From the IMG/VR virus record IMGVR_UViG_3300025117_000152, positions 1 to 37,755 of that record: 37,755 nt of DNA. One strand, given 5' to 3'. The position numbers and the translations under genes were made by a program. The notes under the pieces were generated by a model. It did not search any database. It worked only from the letters and a program-made list of their open reading frames with translations, and was not told where the DNA came from. The stretch is from a virus. Below, one piece after another: positions 23,022 through 31,073 of this stretch (the stretch's first letter is position 1; each line of letters opens with the position of its first letter).

Positions 23022-23705
23022 ATGGACGATAAAAAAACTGTAATCGCTTACAAAGGTTTCGATCTGAACTGGCAATGCCGTGGCTACCAGTTCGAGGTCG
23101 GCAAGACCTACACGCACAACGGCGACGTAGAAGTTTGCTCAAGCGGCTTCCATGCCTGCGAATGTCCGATGGACTGCTTCACCTATTACGATCCGACCAC
23201 TAGCAAGTACGCCGTGGTCGAACTGAGCGGCCTCACAGATCGGCATGAGGGTGATACGAAGATTGTATCTGCATCTATTTCAGTTAAGGCCGAAATCAAC
23301 ATCGCCGAGATTGTGAGACAGAGCGTCGCTTGGATTAAACAACTAGCCGCTTCATCTGATCCGGCGAAGCCTGCATCGGGTAACTACTCGAATCTGGCTG
23401 CATCGGGTAACTACTCGAATCTGGCTGCATCGGGTAACTACTCGAATCTGGCTGCATCGGGTGACTCCTCGAATCTGGCTGCATCGGGTAACTACTCGAA
23501 GCTGGCTGCATCGGGTGAAAAATCGCTTGTGATGGGCGCGTACTTATCGAGAGCAAAAGTCGGGAAAGACGGCGCAATCGCGCTGGCCTGGATAGATAAG
23601 GATAAGCGCCCCCGTATTTCTGTTGCCTATGAGGGCGAGAACGGCATCAAGGCCGATGTTTTGTACTCGCTGAACGACGATGGTGAATTCGTAGTAGCCG
23701 CCTAA
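23022..23705 (+). CDS. DUF7666-type protein with nonapeptide repeats
   Basis: 227 residues. VIAYKGFDLNWQCRGYQFEV, VEVCSSGFHACECPMDCFTY and HEGDTKIVSASISVKAEI are typical of the DUF7666 N-terminal domain. A run of AASGNYSNL nonapeptides (about 118-165) follows, then a C-terminal domain (VMGAYLSRAKVGKDGAIALA) that probably caps a small beta-solenoid. First gene of the rightward operon, behind TTGACA/TAAAGT. Function is unknown; its early position suggests a host-takeover or anti-defence role, which is a guess. Confidence 0.7.
   Translation: MDDKKTVIAYKGFDLNWQCRGYQFEVGKTYTHNGDVEVCSSGFHACECPMDCFTYYDPTTSKYAVVELSGLTDRHEGDTKIVSASISVKAEINIAEIVRQSVAWIKQLAASSDPAKPASGNYSNLAASGNYSNLAASGNYSNLAASGDSSNLAASGNYSKLAASGEKSLVMGAYLSRAKVGKDGAIALAWIDKDKRPRISVAYEGENGIKADVLYSLNDDGEFVVAA
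23373..23518 (+). repeat. 27-nt in-frame tandem repeat
   Basis: Five 27-nt units starting at 23373, 23400, 23427, 23454 and 23481, plus a partial sixth at 23508. Units 1 to 3 are identical; unit 4 differs in the GDSS codons and unit 5 in one codon. They encode AASGNYSNL. Such identical units can change number by slippage. Confidence 0.9.
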
Positions 23706-23729
23706 CCGACCACACCGGGAGCCGAGGAC

Positions 23730-24035
23730 ATGGCAAAAGCATTCGATGGATTGTTCGGGGCCTGTGTGTTCATGGCTGGCGGAATTCTGGTGTACGGGCT
23801 GGCGGATCTGATCGACAGGAAGGGAACGGACATGCAGACGCAGACATTCGAGGTTGAGCCGCAGTTGCCGGTGTCGTCGGCGATGCGCATCGAGACATGC
23901 AAATCGTGTGGCGCGTCAATCTTCGTGCCGGCTGACCGTGAGCCGCATGTACTGGGGTACCTGTGCTCCGCTCAATGCGATCGGGAGAACGTGGACCACT
24001 ATTCCGATGAGCGCGATACAGAGGGTTTCTACTAA
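23730..24035 (+). CDS. Membrane-anchored zinc-module protein
   Basis: 101 residues. An N-terminal transmembrane helix (LFGACVFMAGGILVYGLADL) is followed by a linker and the zinc module CKSCGASIFVPADREPHV with YLCSAQCDRENVDHY. The same module ends the protein at 24863-25249. An internal ATG at 23832 would give a soluble form without the helix. The stop overlaps the next ATG by one base. Confidence 0.65.
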   Translation: MAKAFDGLFGACVFMAGGILVYGLADLIDRKGTDMQTQTFEVEPQLPVSSAMRIETCKSCGASIFVPADREPHVLGYLCSAQCDRENVDHYSDERDTEGFY

Positions 24036-24250
24036 TGATCTCCGACATCGCAGCTATACGGGACGCCGAGAAACGCGGGCGAATCATCGGTCGTAGACTG
24101 TCTGACGTTGCGCTGCACGAGATTCGTATCAAGTTGGATTTGACGAAAAACGCACTGGTCGCGGCTATCCAGATGCTGGAATCCGGCCAACGGGATAAGA
24201 CGCTGATCGATGCGCTCAAGACGGCTGCGCTTCAGGCGGGTGAAGCATGA
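24035..24250 (+). CDS. 71-aa helical protein
   Basis: MISDIAAIRDAEKRGRIIGR then LDLTKNALVAAIQMLESGQR. Charged and helical, no motif recognised. Coupled on both sides by overlapping start and stop codons. Confidence 0.5.
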   Translation: MISDIAAIRDAEKRGRIIGRRLSDVALHEIRIKLDLTKNALVAAIQMLESGQRDKTLIDALKTAALQAGEA

Positions 24251-24348
24251 TCCGCGCCGCCCTAGAGATGTTCCGCGACACACTGTTTTTCGTCGGCGCC
24301 GTCTATGCGGTATGGGCGCTGCTCGCGCTGTTGGAGGTTACAAAGTGA
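24247..24348 (+). CDS. 33-aa single-pass membrane peptide
   Basis: ATG at 24247 overlaps the previous stop (ATGA). The product has one hydrophobic helix (TLFFVGAVYAVWALLALLEV). Its stop overlaps the GTG of the pentapeptide gene, and GGAGG before its end serves that next gene. Confidence 0.55.
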   Translation: MIRAALEMFRDTLFFVGAVYAVWALLALLEVTK

Positions 24349-24866
24349 ATATACAAATCAAAAACCGCTGGAACCTGGAAGTTATTTTCGAGTGCGAGGC
24401 CGACTCTATGAGGCTGGCTGTTGAGTTGGCGGTGAGTAAAAAGATCAATCTGGGTGGCAGCAATCTGCGTTACAGCAATCTGGGTGGCAGCGATCTGCGT
24501 GGCAGCAATCTGAGTGGCAGCGATCTGCGTTACAGCGATCTGAGTGGCAGCGATCTGCGTGGCAGCGATCTGAGTGGCAGCAATCTGAGTGGCAGCGATC
24601 TGCGTTACAGCGATCTGAGTGGCAGCAAGTATGGCGATTACGCCATCACCATCACCCCGCTCCAGATTCTTGGACTGTATTGGGACGTACTCATTCTGGA
24701 TACGGCCATCAAGATCGGCTGCCAGATGCACAGTATTGACGAGTGGGACAAGTTCGATGATTCGACCATCAAGGGAATGGCGAACAACGCGCTCCCATTT
24801 TGGGCTGAACACAAGGGTTTGATTATCTCGGCTGCGCGTCTACATGCCGCAAAGGTGTCGAAATGA
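24345..24866 (+). CDS. Pentapeptide-repeat protein
   Basis: 173 residues from the GTG at 24345 (GTGA overlap, GGAGG upstream); the longer ORF read upstream is in a different gene's frame. Residues 35-94 are twelve pentapeptides of the NLGGS/DLRYS/DLSGS type, which fold as a right-handed square helix. The C-terminal domain (ITPLQILGLYWDVLILDTAI, then ALPFWAEHKGLIISAARLHA) is common in phage pentapeptide proteins. DNA mimicry is known for some relatives, but this array is short and Ser/Gly-rich, so function is open. Confidence 0.75.
   Translation: MNIQIKNRWNLEVIFECEADSMRLAVELAVSKKINLGGSNLRYSNLGGSDLRGSNLSGSDLRYSDLSGSDLRGSDLSGSNLSGSDLRYSDLSGSKYGDYAITITPLQILGLYWDVLILDTAIKIGCQMHSIDEWDKFDDSTIKGMANNALPFWAEHKGLIISAARLHAAKVSK
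24447..24626 (+). repeat. 15-nt tandem repeat encoding pentapeptides
   Basis: Twelve consecutive 15-nt units of the form (A/G)ATCTGxGTxxCAGC. Nearly identical codons across units suggest recent expansion or gene-conversion-like homogenisation. Confidence 0.9.
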
Positions 24867-25249
24867 TCCGCGACACAAGCCAATCAGCCATCGACGGATT
24901 GAACGCGACAGGCCGCGCCAGCCTGCTACGCAACATCATCCACAAATGCGTAGTCATGTCGTCGGTGCCGCTGACACGCAAGGCCATCGCCGACAAAACC
25001 GGATTGCCTATTAACACTGTCGCCGGACGCTGCAACGAATTACTGAAGATCGGGATGCTTGCTGAGTTGCCGGCCATTCGTGATCCCGAAACCGGGCGGC
25101 ACGCGCATCCCGTCACGGCCAGTGTGCGCGTCGTTCATTGCAAGAACTGTAATGCAACGCTGTACGCACCGCGAGACATTGAGCCGCCTGTTTTGGGCTT
25201 TATCTGCTCTGACCAGTGCGAGCGTGAGAACGCCGAACACTATGCGTAG
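24863..25249 (+). CDS. Winged-helix protein with zinc module
   Basis: 128 residues. The N-terminal part (CVVMSSVPLTRKAIADKTGL then INTVAGRCNELLKIGMLAEL) is a winged helix. The C-terminal part CKNCNATLYAPRDIEPPV with FICSDQCERENAEHYA is a four-Cys module nearly identical in layout to the one in the gene at 23730. Probably a DNA-binding regulator of the operon. Confidence 0.65.
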   Translation: MIRDTSQSAIDGLNATGRASLLRNIIHKCVVMSSVPLTRKAIADKTGLPINTVAGRCNELLKIGMLAELPAIRDPETGRHAHPVTASVRVVHCKNCNATLYAPRDIEPPVLGFICSDQCERENAEHYA

Positions 25250-25367
25250 CAAGCTGATCGAGCTTTGGGAATGCGCCATGCGTAACCCGAAGCTATGTAG
25301 TGAGTCCCGCCAGCATATCGAGTATGTGCTTGGCGCTGAATACGAGACTTTAATTGGAAAGGAGTAA
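25242..25367 (+). CDS. 41-aa hypothetical protein
   Basis: ATG at 25242, overlapping the previous gene end by 8 nt. Product MRSKLIELWECAMRNPKLCS then RQHIEYVLGAEYETLIGKE. Helical. Its end carries the AGGAG for the Bet gene. Confidence 0.5.
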   Translation: MRSKLIELWECAMRNPKLCSESRQHIEYVLGAEYETLIGKE

Positions 25368-25372
25368 TGGAA

Positions 25373-26152
25373 ATGAGTACAGCACTTGCAACATTAACGA
25401 GCAATCTAGCCAAGCGCCTTGAAATGGGCGACGGCACCGGATTGATTGAAACCTTGAAGGCTACCGCTTTCAAGGGCCAAGTATCGGACGCGCAAATGAC
25501 CGCGCTGATGGTGGTGGCGAACCAATACGGTTTGAATCCGTGGACGAAAGAGATCTACGCCTTCCCGGATAAGAATAACGGGATCGTCCCTGTTGTTGGC
25601 GTCGATGGCTGGTCGCGGATCATCAACAATCACCCGCAGTTCGATGGCATGGAGTTTGAGCAGGACGCCGAAAGCTGTACCTGCATCATCTTCCGCAAGG
25701 ATCGCAGCCACCCGATCAAGGTGACTGAGTACATGACCGAGTGCAAGCGGGCGAATGTCGGCCCCTGGAGCAGCCACCCACGCCGCATGTTGCGCCACAA
25801 GGCCATGATTCAGTGTGCGCGGCTGGCATTCGGGTATGGCGGTATCTACGACCAGGACGAAGCCGAGCGGATTGTAGAGGTAGACATGGGTGCCGCCGAA
25901 GTCGTCCGCGAACCGTCGCGCCCCGAGATCCAGGCGTACCCGCAATCCGAGTTCGATAAGAACCTGCCGGCGTGGCTCAAGGCTATCGAAGGCGGCAAGC
26001 GCACACCGAAACAGATCATCGACATGGTTTCCACTAAAGGAAACCTGACCGACGAACAGAAATCCGCCATCCTCGCCAATCACGAAACCGGCGAGATTCC
26101 ACAAGACGATTTCATAGCTGCTTACGACGCGGCTGAACAGGAGAGCGCGTAA
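25373..26152 (+). CDS. bet: Bet/RecT-type ssDNA annealing protein
   Basis: 259 residues from the ATG at 25373, 8 nt after AGGAG; an ATG at 25367 is too close to it. VSDAQMTALMVVANQYGLNP, WTKEIYAFPDKNNGIVPVVG, VDGWSRIINNHPQFDGMEFE and HPRRMLRHKAMIQCARLAFG are the conserved core of the Bet/RecT family. It anneals complementary single strands, working with the exonuclease encoded next. It overlaps that gene by one base. Confidence 0.92.
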   Translation: MSTALATLTSNLAKRLEMGDGTGLIETLKATAFKGQVSDAQMTALMVVANQYGLNPWTKEIYAFPDKNNGIVPVVGVDGWSRIINNHPQFDGMEFEQDAESCTCIIFRKDRSHPIKVTEYMTECKRANVGPWSSHPRRMLRHKAMIQCARLAFGYGGIYDQDEAERIVEVDMGAAEVVREPSRPEIQAYPQSEFDKNLPAWLKAIEGGKRTPKQIIDMVSTKGNLTDEQKSAILANHETGEIPQDDFIAAYDAAEQESA

Positions 26153-27834
26153 TGATTATCCAAAACTGTCAGCAAGGTTCAGCGGAATGGCTGGCGCTGC
26201 GTACCGGCTATCTAACCGCCAGTGAAGCCCCGGCCATGCTGGGTATCAGCAAGTACCAGACGCGCACCGACCTACTTAAACAAAAGTCACTAGGTATCGC
26301 CGAAGAAGTAAGCGCGAACACGCAAGCCTTGTTTGATCGCGGCCATGCTGCCGAAGCGGCTGCCCGCCCGATTGCCGAGCGCATCATCGGCGAGGATCTG
26401 TTTCCGGCTACCGTGACCGAGGAAGTCGATGGGCTGCCGCTGCTGGCCTCCCTGGACGGTATGACGATGGCCGGCGATATTCTGTTTGAGCATAAACTGT
26501 GGAGTGAATCGCTCGCCGAAGCTGTGCGGAAAGGCGAATTAAGCGCGCAGTACACGGCGCAAATGGATCAGCAGTTACTCGTCACGGGCGCTGAAAAGGT
26601 GTTGTTCATGTGCAGCGACGGCACCGAGGAACGCTGCGCCTGGATGTGGTATTTCAGGAATGAGGCCGCCGAGAACTACCTTACCGTGGCTTGGCATAAC
26701 TTCCGCGCCGACCTTGCCAACTACCAGCACGTCGCACCAACTGAGCAGGCTATTGCCGAACATACAGAGTCCCTGCCCGCCGTTTCTGTCCGCATGGACG
26801 GGGCTATTGCCGTGGTGTCAAACCTCGATCTATTCGGTGAGAAACTTGCCGCCTTCATTGATGGCATAGACAAGAACCCGAGTACAGATCAAAGCTTCGC
26901 TAATTGCGAGTCTGCCATTAAAACACTCGCAAAGGCGGAAGAAGCGCTGGATCACGCCGAGAGCAATGCCATAGCCCAGATTGAACCAGTCGAATCCATG
27001 CGCCGTGTGGTGGCCGACTACAAGAACTTGGCTCGCACCACGCGGTTGATGCTGGATAAGTTGGTTAAGAGCCGCAAAGAGTCCATTCGCGTCGAGATTC
27101 AGCAGGGCGCTGTGAATGCGCTGCGCGACCATTACAACCAGATCAATGCCACGCTCCGCATTACCTTGGGCGTGCCTGCCGACTTCGGATCCAATGTCGG
27201 TGCGGCCATGAAAGGCAAGAAGACCGTCGCCAGTCTGCGCGGCGCAGCAGATGATGCAGTTGCCACCGCCAAGATAAAAGCCAGCCAGGACGCAGACCGC
27301 GTGCGGATCAACCTGCAAACCTTGGATGCCCACCCAGATTATACGCACCTGTTCCCGGACGTGGCGCAGATCGCCGTCACGAAGGCCGCAGACGACTTTA
27401 AGGCTGTTGTGACATCCCGTATTGCCGAACACAAGGCCGAGCAGGAACGCAAACAGGAGGCTGATCGCCAGCGCATCCGAGAGGAAGAACGCGCCAAGGT
27501 CGAGGCCGAAGAACGCGCCAAGTATGCGGCCAAGATAAAGGCCGACGCCGATCTGGCGCTGGAGCTTGGCGCCGCCGAGTCCGCAGCAGCAGCACGGCGC
27601 GCAGAAGATCAACGAGGGAAAGCGGCGGACGAGTCAAAGGGCGTAGCTGCCCCTCAGCCGTCCACCGCGAGTACCTCACCCATTAAAAAGCCGGAGAAGG
27701 CGACGCGGCCGACAGATGCCGAGATTATCGAAGTCCTGACCCTGCATTATCGCGTTCACGAATCCAAGGTCATTGAGTGGATTTTGGATATGGACCTGAA
27801 CGCCGCAAGCGAAAAGATGTTGGAGGCGATGTGA
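26152..27834 (+). CDS. YqaJ-family exonuclease with long coiled-coil C-terminus
   Basis: 560 residues; lambda exonuclease is 226. Residues 1-190 are the YqaJ nuclease core: [46 protein letters not shown] (Asp), FEHKLW (Glu-x-Lys) and [12 protein letters not shown]. Residues about 200-560 are helical; 420-500 is a charged coiled coil ([20 protein letters not shown]), and the end has [20 protein letters not shown]. The enzyme makes 3' single strands for Bet. Confidence 0.88.
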   Translation: MIIQNCQQGSAEWLALRTGYLTASEAPAMLGISKYQTRTDLLKQKSLGIAEEVSANTQALFDRGHAAEAAARPIAERIIGEDLFPATVTEEVDGLPLLASLDGMTMAGDILFEHKLWSESLAEAVRKGELSAQYTAQMDQQLLVTGAEKVLFMCSDGTEERCAWMWYFRNEAAENYLTVAWHNFRADLANYQHVAPTEQAIAEHTESLPAVSVRMDGAIAVVSNLDLFGEKLAAFIDGIDKNPSTDQSFANCESAIKTLAKAEEALDHAESNAIAQIEPVESMRRVVADYKNLARTTRLMLDKLVKSRKESIRVEIQQGAVNALRDHYNQINATLRITLGVPADFGSNVGAAMKGKKTVASLRGAADDAVATAKIKASQDADRVRINLQTLDAHPDYTHLFPDVAQIAVTKAADDFKAVVTSRIAEHKAEQERKQEADRQRIREEERAKVEAEERAKYAAKIKADADLALELGAAESAAAARRAEDQRGKAADESKGVAAPQPSTASTSPIKKPEKATRPTDAEIIEVLTLHYRVHESKVIEWILDMDLNAASEKMLEAM

Positions 27835-28019
27835 TGCTGATCCTTTCCAGGAATCCAGGCGAGTCCATCATCATCGGCGACAGTAAGATTATCGTCACTG
27901 TCATCGGTGTAGCCGGAAGCAGGGTACGGATAGGTGTTGATTGCGATAAATCTATACCTGTCCATAGAGAAGAAATTTACGAACGTATCCAGCAGGAGAA
28001 GACAAGCAATGTCAAATGA
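27834..28019 (+). CDS. csrA: CsrA-family RNA-binding regulator
   Basis: 61 residues, the normal CsrA length. [35 protein letters not shown] and [16 protein letters not shown] match the family from end to end, with the RNA-contacting residues Leu4 and Arg of VHREEI kept. Dimeric CsrA binds GGA motifs in mRNA leaders. Start overlaps the YqaJ stop (TGATG). It could redirect host carbon-storage regulation or tune phage mRNA. Confidence 0.93.
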   Translation: MLILSRNPGESIIIGDSKIIVTVIGVAGSRVRIGVDCDKSIPVHREEIYERIQQEKTSNVK

Positions 28020-28440
28020 CCTCAACCAATGCTCATTCATCGGGCGACTTGGCAAAGACCCCGAAGTGCGCTTTATGCCGAATGGAAACGCCGTCACTTC
28101 GTTTTCTATCGCGGTCGGTTCGACCTGGAAGGATAAGAATTCAGGCGAGAAGAAAGAGGCGACTGAGTGGGTGAACATTACAGCCTTCGGCAAGCTGAGC
28201 GAGATCATCGGCGAGTATGTCAAGAAAGGCTCTCAGGTATTCATCCAGGGCCACATCAAGACTGACAAGTACGAGAAAGACGGCCAGACGCATTACAGCA
28301 CAAAGGTTATTGCTGACCGGATGCAAATGCTAGGCGGCCGGCAAGACGGCGAGAGCAAGCCGCACACCAAGCCCGGCGAGAACGTGCCGGCTGGCGAGTA
28401 TGAATACGGTGCCGACTTCTCAGACGAAATCCCATTTTGA
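28009..28440 (+). CDS. ssb: Single-stranded DNA-binding protein
   Basis: 143 residues from the ATG at 28009, overlapping the CsrA 3' end by 11 nt. [40 protein letters not shown] and [19 protein letters not shown] form the OB fold. A flexible linker leads to the acidic tip DFSDEIPF that recruits SSB partners. It belongs with Bet, YqaJ and NinB. Confidence 0.95.
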   Translation: MSNDLNQCSFIGRLGKDPEVRFMPNGNAVTSFSIAVGSTWKDKNSGEKKEATEWVNITAFGKLSEIIGEYVKKGSQVFIQGHIKTDKYEKDGQTHYSTKVIADRMQMLGGRQDGESKPHTKPGENVPAGEYEYGADFSDEIPF

Positions 28441-28453
28441 GGGAGCGGACGCA

Positions 28454-28615
28454 ATGATGTGGCCCCTATTCACTTTAACCCTGTTCATGTGGGCGCTGAC
28501 TGCCCGCATGTTCTGGTCAGGTGGTTATGAGATAGCTTCCTTGGCGTGTGCGGTGGCGGGGGCTGGGTATCTGCTGATCGGAATTTTCTATGCGGTAGGC
28601 TGCGGACAAGGATAG
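28454..28615 (+). CDS. 53-aa membrane protein, paralogue of the gene at 22297-22443
   Basis: Two hydrophobic helices around LTARMFWSGGYEIASLACAV. GAGGGAG lies before the ATG at 28454; a second ATG follows directly. Its paralogue is the third gene of the opposite, leftward operon. Function unknown. Confidence 0.65.
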   Translation: MMWPLFTLTLFMWALTARMFWSGGYEIASLACAVAGAGYLLIGIFYAVGCGQG

Positions 28616-28621
28616 ATCGAC

Positions 28622-28852
28622 ATGACTTGCAAAGATTGCGTATGGGCTACATGGCAAAGAACCAGGACAGGGAGAATTAAAAAGGATATGGCTGGACGAT
28701 GCACCTATATTGTCGAATTGCCTCCACTTCCGTATGCAATGCTGCGCCCGAACTTAGGGAAAAAATATATTTGGACTGACAGCGGGGAATCGTGCCCATG
28801 TTATGAACAGATAGTTAAGCCTAATAACGGAAAGGTTGGGGCCGAAAAATAA
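28622..28852 (+). CDS. Cys-rich small protein
   Basis: 76 residues; CKDCVWATWQRTRTGRIKKD, then GRCTYIVELPP and ESCPCYEQI give five Cys, a probable zinc site. Similar proteins are frequent in phage early regions. Its codons are more AT-rich than those of the neighbours. Confidence 0.55.
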   Translation: MTCKDCVWATWQRTRTGRIKKDMAGRCTYIVELPPLPYAMLRPNLGKKYIWTDSGESCPCYEQIVKPNNGKVGAEK

Positions 28853-28853
28853 A

Positions 28854-28946
28854 ATGCTAATGAAAATCAGCCAGTACCGTGAACTGTTCGCCGAGGGGTC
28901 AAAGCCCGCGATGAATACGGTGAAGGCGTGGATAGGTGACGAATGA
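28854..28946 (+). CDS. 30-aa helix-turn-helix peptide, excisionase-like
   Basis: Product MLMKISQYRELFAEGSKPAM then NTVKAWIGDE, resembling the N-terminal recognition half of small phage excisionases. ATGA overlap with the next gene and one base after the previous stop. Too short to assign with certainty. Confidence 0.45.
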   Translation: MLMKISQYRELFAEGSKPAMNTVKAWIGDE

Positions 28947-29155
28947 ACACAATCGAAATGCTGATCCAGCGTTACAAGAAGCTCGACCTGGATACTACCG
29001 ATCTGGCTGACTTCATGCGGATGCAGGAAAAATCTGTGCTGAATGCCATATCAGCTGGCCGGTTCCCGATCAAAACCGCCAAGAAGGGAAAGCACCGAGT
29101 GGCCGATGTTCGGGACGTTGCCGATTGGTGGGACCAGCAACGGGCGTCAGCCTAG
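28943..29155 (+). CDS. PrtN-like / putative excisionase
   Basis: 70 residues. MNTIEMLIQRYKKLDLDTTD, MRMQEKSVLNAISAGRFPIK and RVADVRDVADWWDQQR match the pyocin activator PrtN-like family, many members of which sit beside phage integrases. Its 3' end overlaps the convergent integrase gene by 9 nt. Directionality factor for excision is the most likely role. Confidence 0.65.
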   Translation: MNTIEMLIQRYKKLDLDTTDLADFMRMQEKSVLNAISAGRFPIKTAKKGKHRVADVRDVADWWDQQRASA

Positions 29156-30118
29156 CTTAGAGAGGATATGACTGTGCGACGGATGGGTATACAGCTTAAG
29201 AGACCTCCAATCACTATGCCGGGTGATGGCGGCTACCTCCTCAATGGTAAGGCCACGCTCGAACAGCCGGGAAGTTGCCTCATGTCTCAAGTCATGGACG
29301 CGAAGGTTTTTGACCCCAGCCCGTTCACAGGCTCTGTCGAATGCCTGGGTGATGGAATCAGGTTTGAGGCTGAACACGCTGCCGGTCTTGCCATCAAGCC
29401 CCCTCAACAGACCGATGGCCGCGAGGGATAACGGAATGCTTGAGGACTTCCCCGTTTTATCGTCAGGGATAAGCAAGGCATCTCCATTGAGGTGTTCCCA
29501 GCGCATCTTTGATAGCTCCCCACGGCGCATGGCAGTCTCGAGCGCGAAACAGACCAAAGTACACATGGGCTGCTTGAGTTCTGACAGCACCTTATCAAGT
29601 TCTTCGTCCGAGATTCGGCGAACCCGCCTATTGGGTGACGTGAGCGATCGTGATCTAGTCATGGTCTTGATAGCTTCCCGTGCTGCGTTCGATCTGAGCG
29701 GCGCCCAGCGGAGCACCATTGCTGTCTCGAGCACGGCAGACAGCACCGCCAAATCCCGCCGCACCGAGTCGCTGGCGTTTTTCTTGAGCCGTTCTGCCGC
29801 GAACTTAGCCACGTCACCGGCCGTCAGCGAAGTGACGCGAGATGCGCCCATAGCGTCCTTGATGATCTTGATCCGATACGACTCTGGACCCTTGCCCTTT
29901 TTCTTAACGGTCACTTCCCGTTCGTACTTATCGAGCAGGTCGGACAGGCTCATGTCGGATTCAGTTATCGAGCCGTCACGGTCTATCTCGGACTCCCGTT
30001 CACGCGCCCACGAATCAGCCGCCGCCTTGGTGCGGAATGTCTTTGACACCGGCATGATCCCCTTCTTTCGAATGGATGCCTGCCAGCGCCCTGAGGGGAG
30101 TCTTCGGATATATGCCAT
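29147..30118 (-). CDS. int: Tyrosine recombinase integrase
   Basis: 323 residues from the ATG at 30118 (MAYIRRLPSGRWQASIRKKG, the usual N-terminal arm domain); the longer ORF runs into the att core and is rejected. A core-binding SAM-like domain spans about 60-150. Catalytic signatures: ETAMRRGELSKMRW (Arg), VHDLRHEATSRL (His-x-x-Arg) and TRHSDWRSLKLYTH (His and Tyr). Directly beside attP, reading away from it. No strong ribosome site is visible, so expression may be low. Confidence 0.93.
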   Translation of the reverse strand: MAYIRRLPSGRWQASIRKKGIMPVSKTFRTKAAADSWARERESEIDRDGSITESDMSLSDLLDKYEREVTVKKKGKGPESYRIKIIKDAMGASRVTSLTAGDVAKFAAERLKKNASDSVRRDLAVLSAVLETAMVLRWAPLRSNAAREAIKTMTRSRSLTSPNRRVRRISDEELDKVLSELKQPMCTLVCFALETAMRRGELSKMRWEHLNGDALLIPDDKTGKSSSIPLSLAAIGLLRGLDGKTGSVFSLKPDSITQAFDRACERAGVKNLRVHDLRHEATSRLFERGLTIEEVAAITRHSDWRSLKLYTHPSHSHILSKLG

Positions 30119-30221
30119 AGGCTGCGAAGAATGGCGTAAAATGTACTTGCATGGAATAGCGGACTGCGTTGTAATAACGCACGTGGACTGCAAAGGCTTG
30201 TTATTGATGAAACAATTTTGC

Positions 30222-30267
30222 CTTCGCAATGCAGAGGTCGGGAGTTCGATCCTCCTCCGCTCCACCA
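30222..30267 (+). other. attP core: 3' part of tRNA-Ala(CGC)
   Basis: The sequence reads as a tRNA from the anticodon loop to CCA: TTCGCAA loop with anticodon CGC, strand TGCAG, variable AGGTC, T-arm GGGAG-TTCGATC-CTCCT, acceptor CCGCTCC, A73 and CCA. T at position 70 is the G3-U70 alanine identity partner. The 5' half does not pair (TTGCC instead of CTGCA), so only the 3' half is carried. This is the classic identity segment by which a phage rebuilds its target tRNA on integration. Confidence 0.85.
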
Positions 30268-30592
30268 TTTTAAATCAAGCACTTGCAGTAAATTCCCGCT
30301 CTGAAATTGCCTCGCCAACGCACGGCGAGCGCACTTTCTATTCCATTGATTTGCCACGCATGTCCACTACAGCGCCTTTTCGCAGTGCGCTGAAATTGCG
30401 TTCGTCTGAGCGCCGGATTGCTGCGTTTATCGCCCCAAAATGTCAAGGTGGTGGCCGCTCAAGCCTAAGCCGATGAAAGTTAAGGGATACAGGGTTAGTT
30501 ATACACAGGCAAAATTGTCAAATTCGACTCAATTGAATCAAATAGTTAAACGGTAGTTTCGGGAAAATAAACAGGCGGGACGGGAGGGAGTG
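30268..30592. other. Non-coding region right of attP
   Basis: No gene is supported here. It contains a DnaA-box-like TTATACACA at 30498-30506 and an AT-rich stretch at 30515-30555, then GGGAGGGAG, the ribosome site of the next gene. Integrase arm sites and a rightward promoter would be expected here, but I cannot point to them with confidence. Confidence 0.4.
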
Positions 30593-30850
30593 ATGGCAAT
30601 AACACAGGCTTGGATTGACGCGATTATGCAATGCGACATCGACGACTGCCCTGATGTGATCGGAAGAACGGAGCTTAACGACAAGCTGGATGCGTGGGCG
30701 CTTCGTTACATCGCGGCAATGATAGAGCGTGGTGTGCCGATGGGCTTTGCGATTGAGAACTATCAGGCGGGTGAAGCGCGACTAGAACTTGATCCAGAGC
30801 AGGCGGCAATAGATGAAATGAGTTATTGGGACGACGACGGCGACGCCTGA
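30593..30850 (+). CDS. 85-aa acidic protein
   Basis: ATG at 30593 with GGAGGGAG 5 nt before it. MAITQAWIDAIMQCDIDDCP, YIAAMIERGVPMGFAIENYQ and an acidic end (DEMSYWDDDGDA). Soluble and helical; family not recognised. First gene of the rightward accessory operon. Confidence 0.55.
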   Translation: MAITQAWIDAIMQCDIDDCPDVIGRTELNDKLDAWALRYIAAMIERGVPMGFAIENYQAGEARLELDPEQAAIDEMSYWDDDGDA

Positions 30851-30902
30851 TTTCGGGAAAGTTTCGGGTATGCCGCACCCATGACGCGGCGGAGAAATAA
30901 GC

Positions 30903-31073
30903 ATGACCACGACCGTAAAGATCGAAGCGCATTGCTCGTCAGACAAAGAGGTGTTCGTTGCCATCACGGACGGTGACTCTGGCGATACGTTCACCCTGCA
31001 AGACGGCGAGACTGCGGAGCGTTACGTCTACGATAACCGCTACATCGCCGTGAGCGAGCGGATTAAGCAGTAA
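30903..31073 (+). CDS. 56-aa hypothetical protein
   Basis: ATG at 30903 after GGCGGAGAA. MTTTVKIEAHCSSDKEVFVA, then FTLQDGETAERYVYDNRYIA. Beta-rich, like small phage proteins of unknown role. Confidence 0.5.
   Translation: MTTTVKIEAHCSSDKEVFVAITDGDSGDTFTLQDGETAERYVYDNRYIAVSERIKQ

Noticed and set aside
23373-23518. CRISPR-like array
   Set aside because: The 27-nt units are contiguous, in frame and without spacers; they encode a protein repeat.
24303-24812. Leftward ORF with repeats of the IAATQ type
   Set aside because: It is the antisense reading of the 15-nt repeats in the pentapeptide gene; the regular pattern comes from the DNA repeat.
25406-26104. 232-codon leftward ORF opposite the Bet gene
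   Set aside because: Antisense shadow of a strongly recognised gene; no ribosome site or family features.
26830-27612. 260-codon leftward ORF opposite the YqaJ exonuclease gene
   Set aside because: Hydrophobic-looking antisense shadow of Glu/Lys/Ala-rich coiled-coil codons.
30119-30268. N-terminal extension of the integrase through the att core
   Set aside because: The extra 50 residues translate tRNA sequence and lack integrase features; the normal arm domain begins at 30118.
29223-30476. 417-codon rightward ORF across the integrase and attP
   Set aside because: Antisense to a clear tyrosine integrase; Ser/Arg-rich, no domain, and it runs through the tRNA segment.
30498-30506. Replication origin from a DnaA-box-like TTATACACA
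   Set aside because: A single one-mismatch box without neighbours or iterons is not enough.
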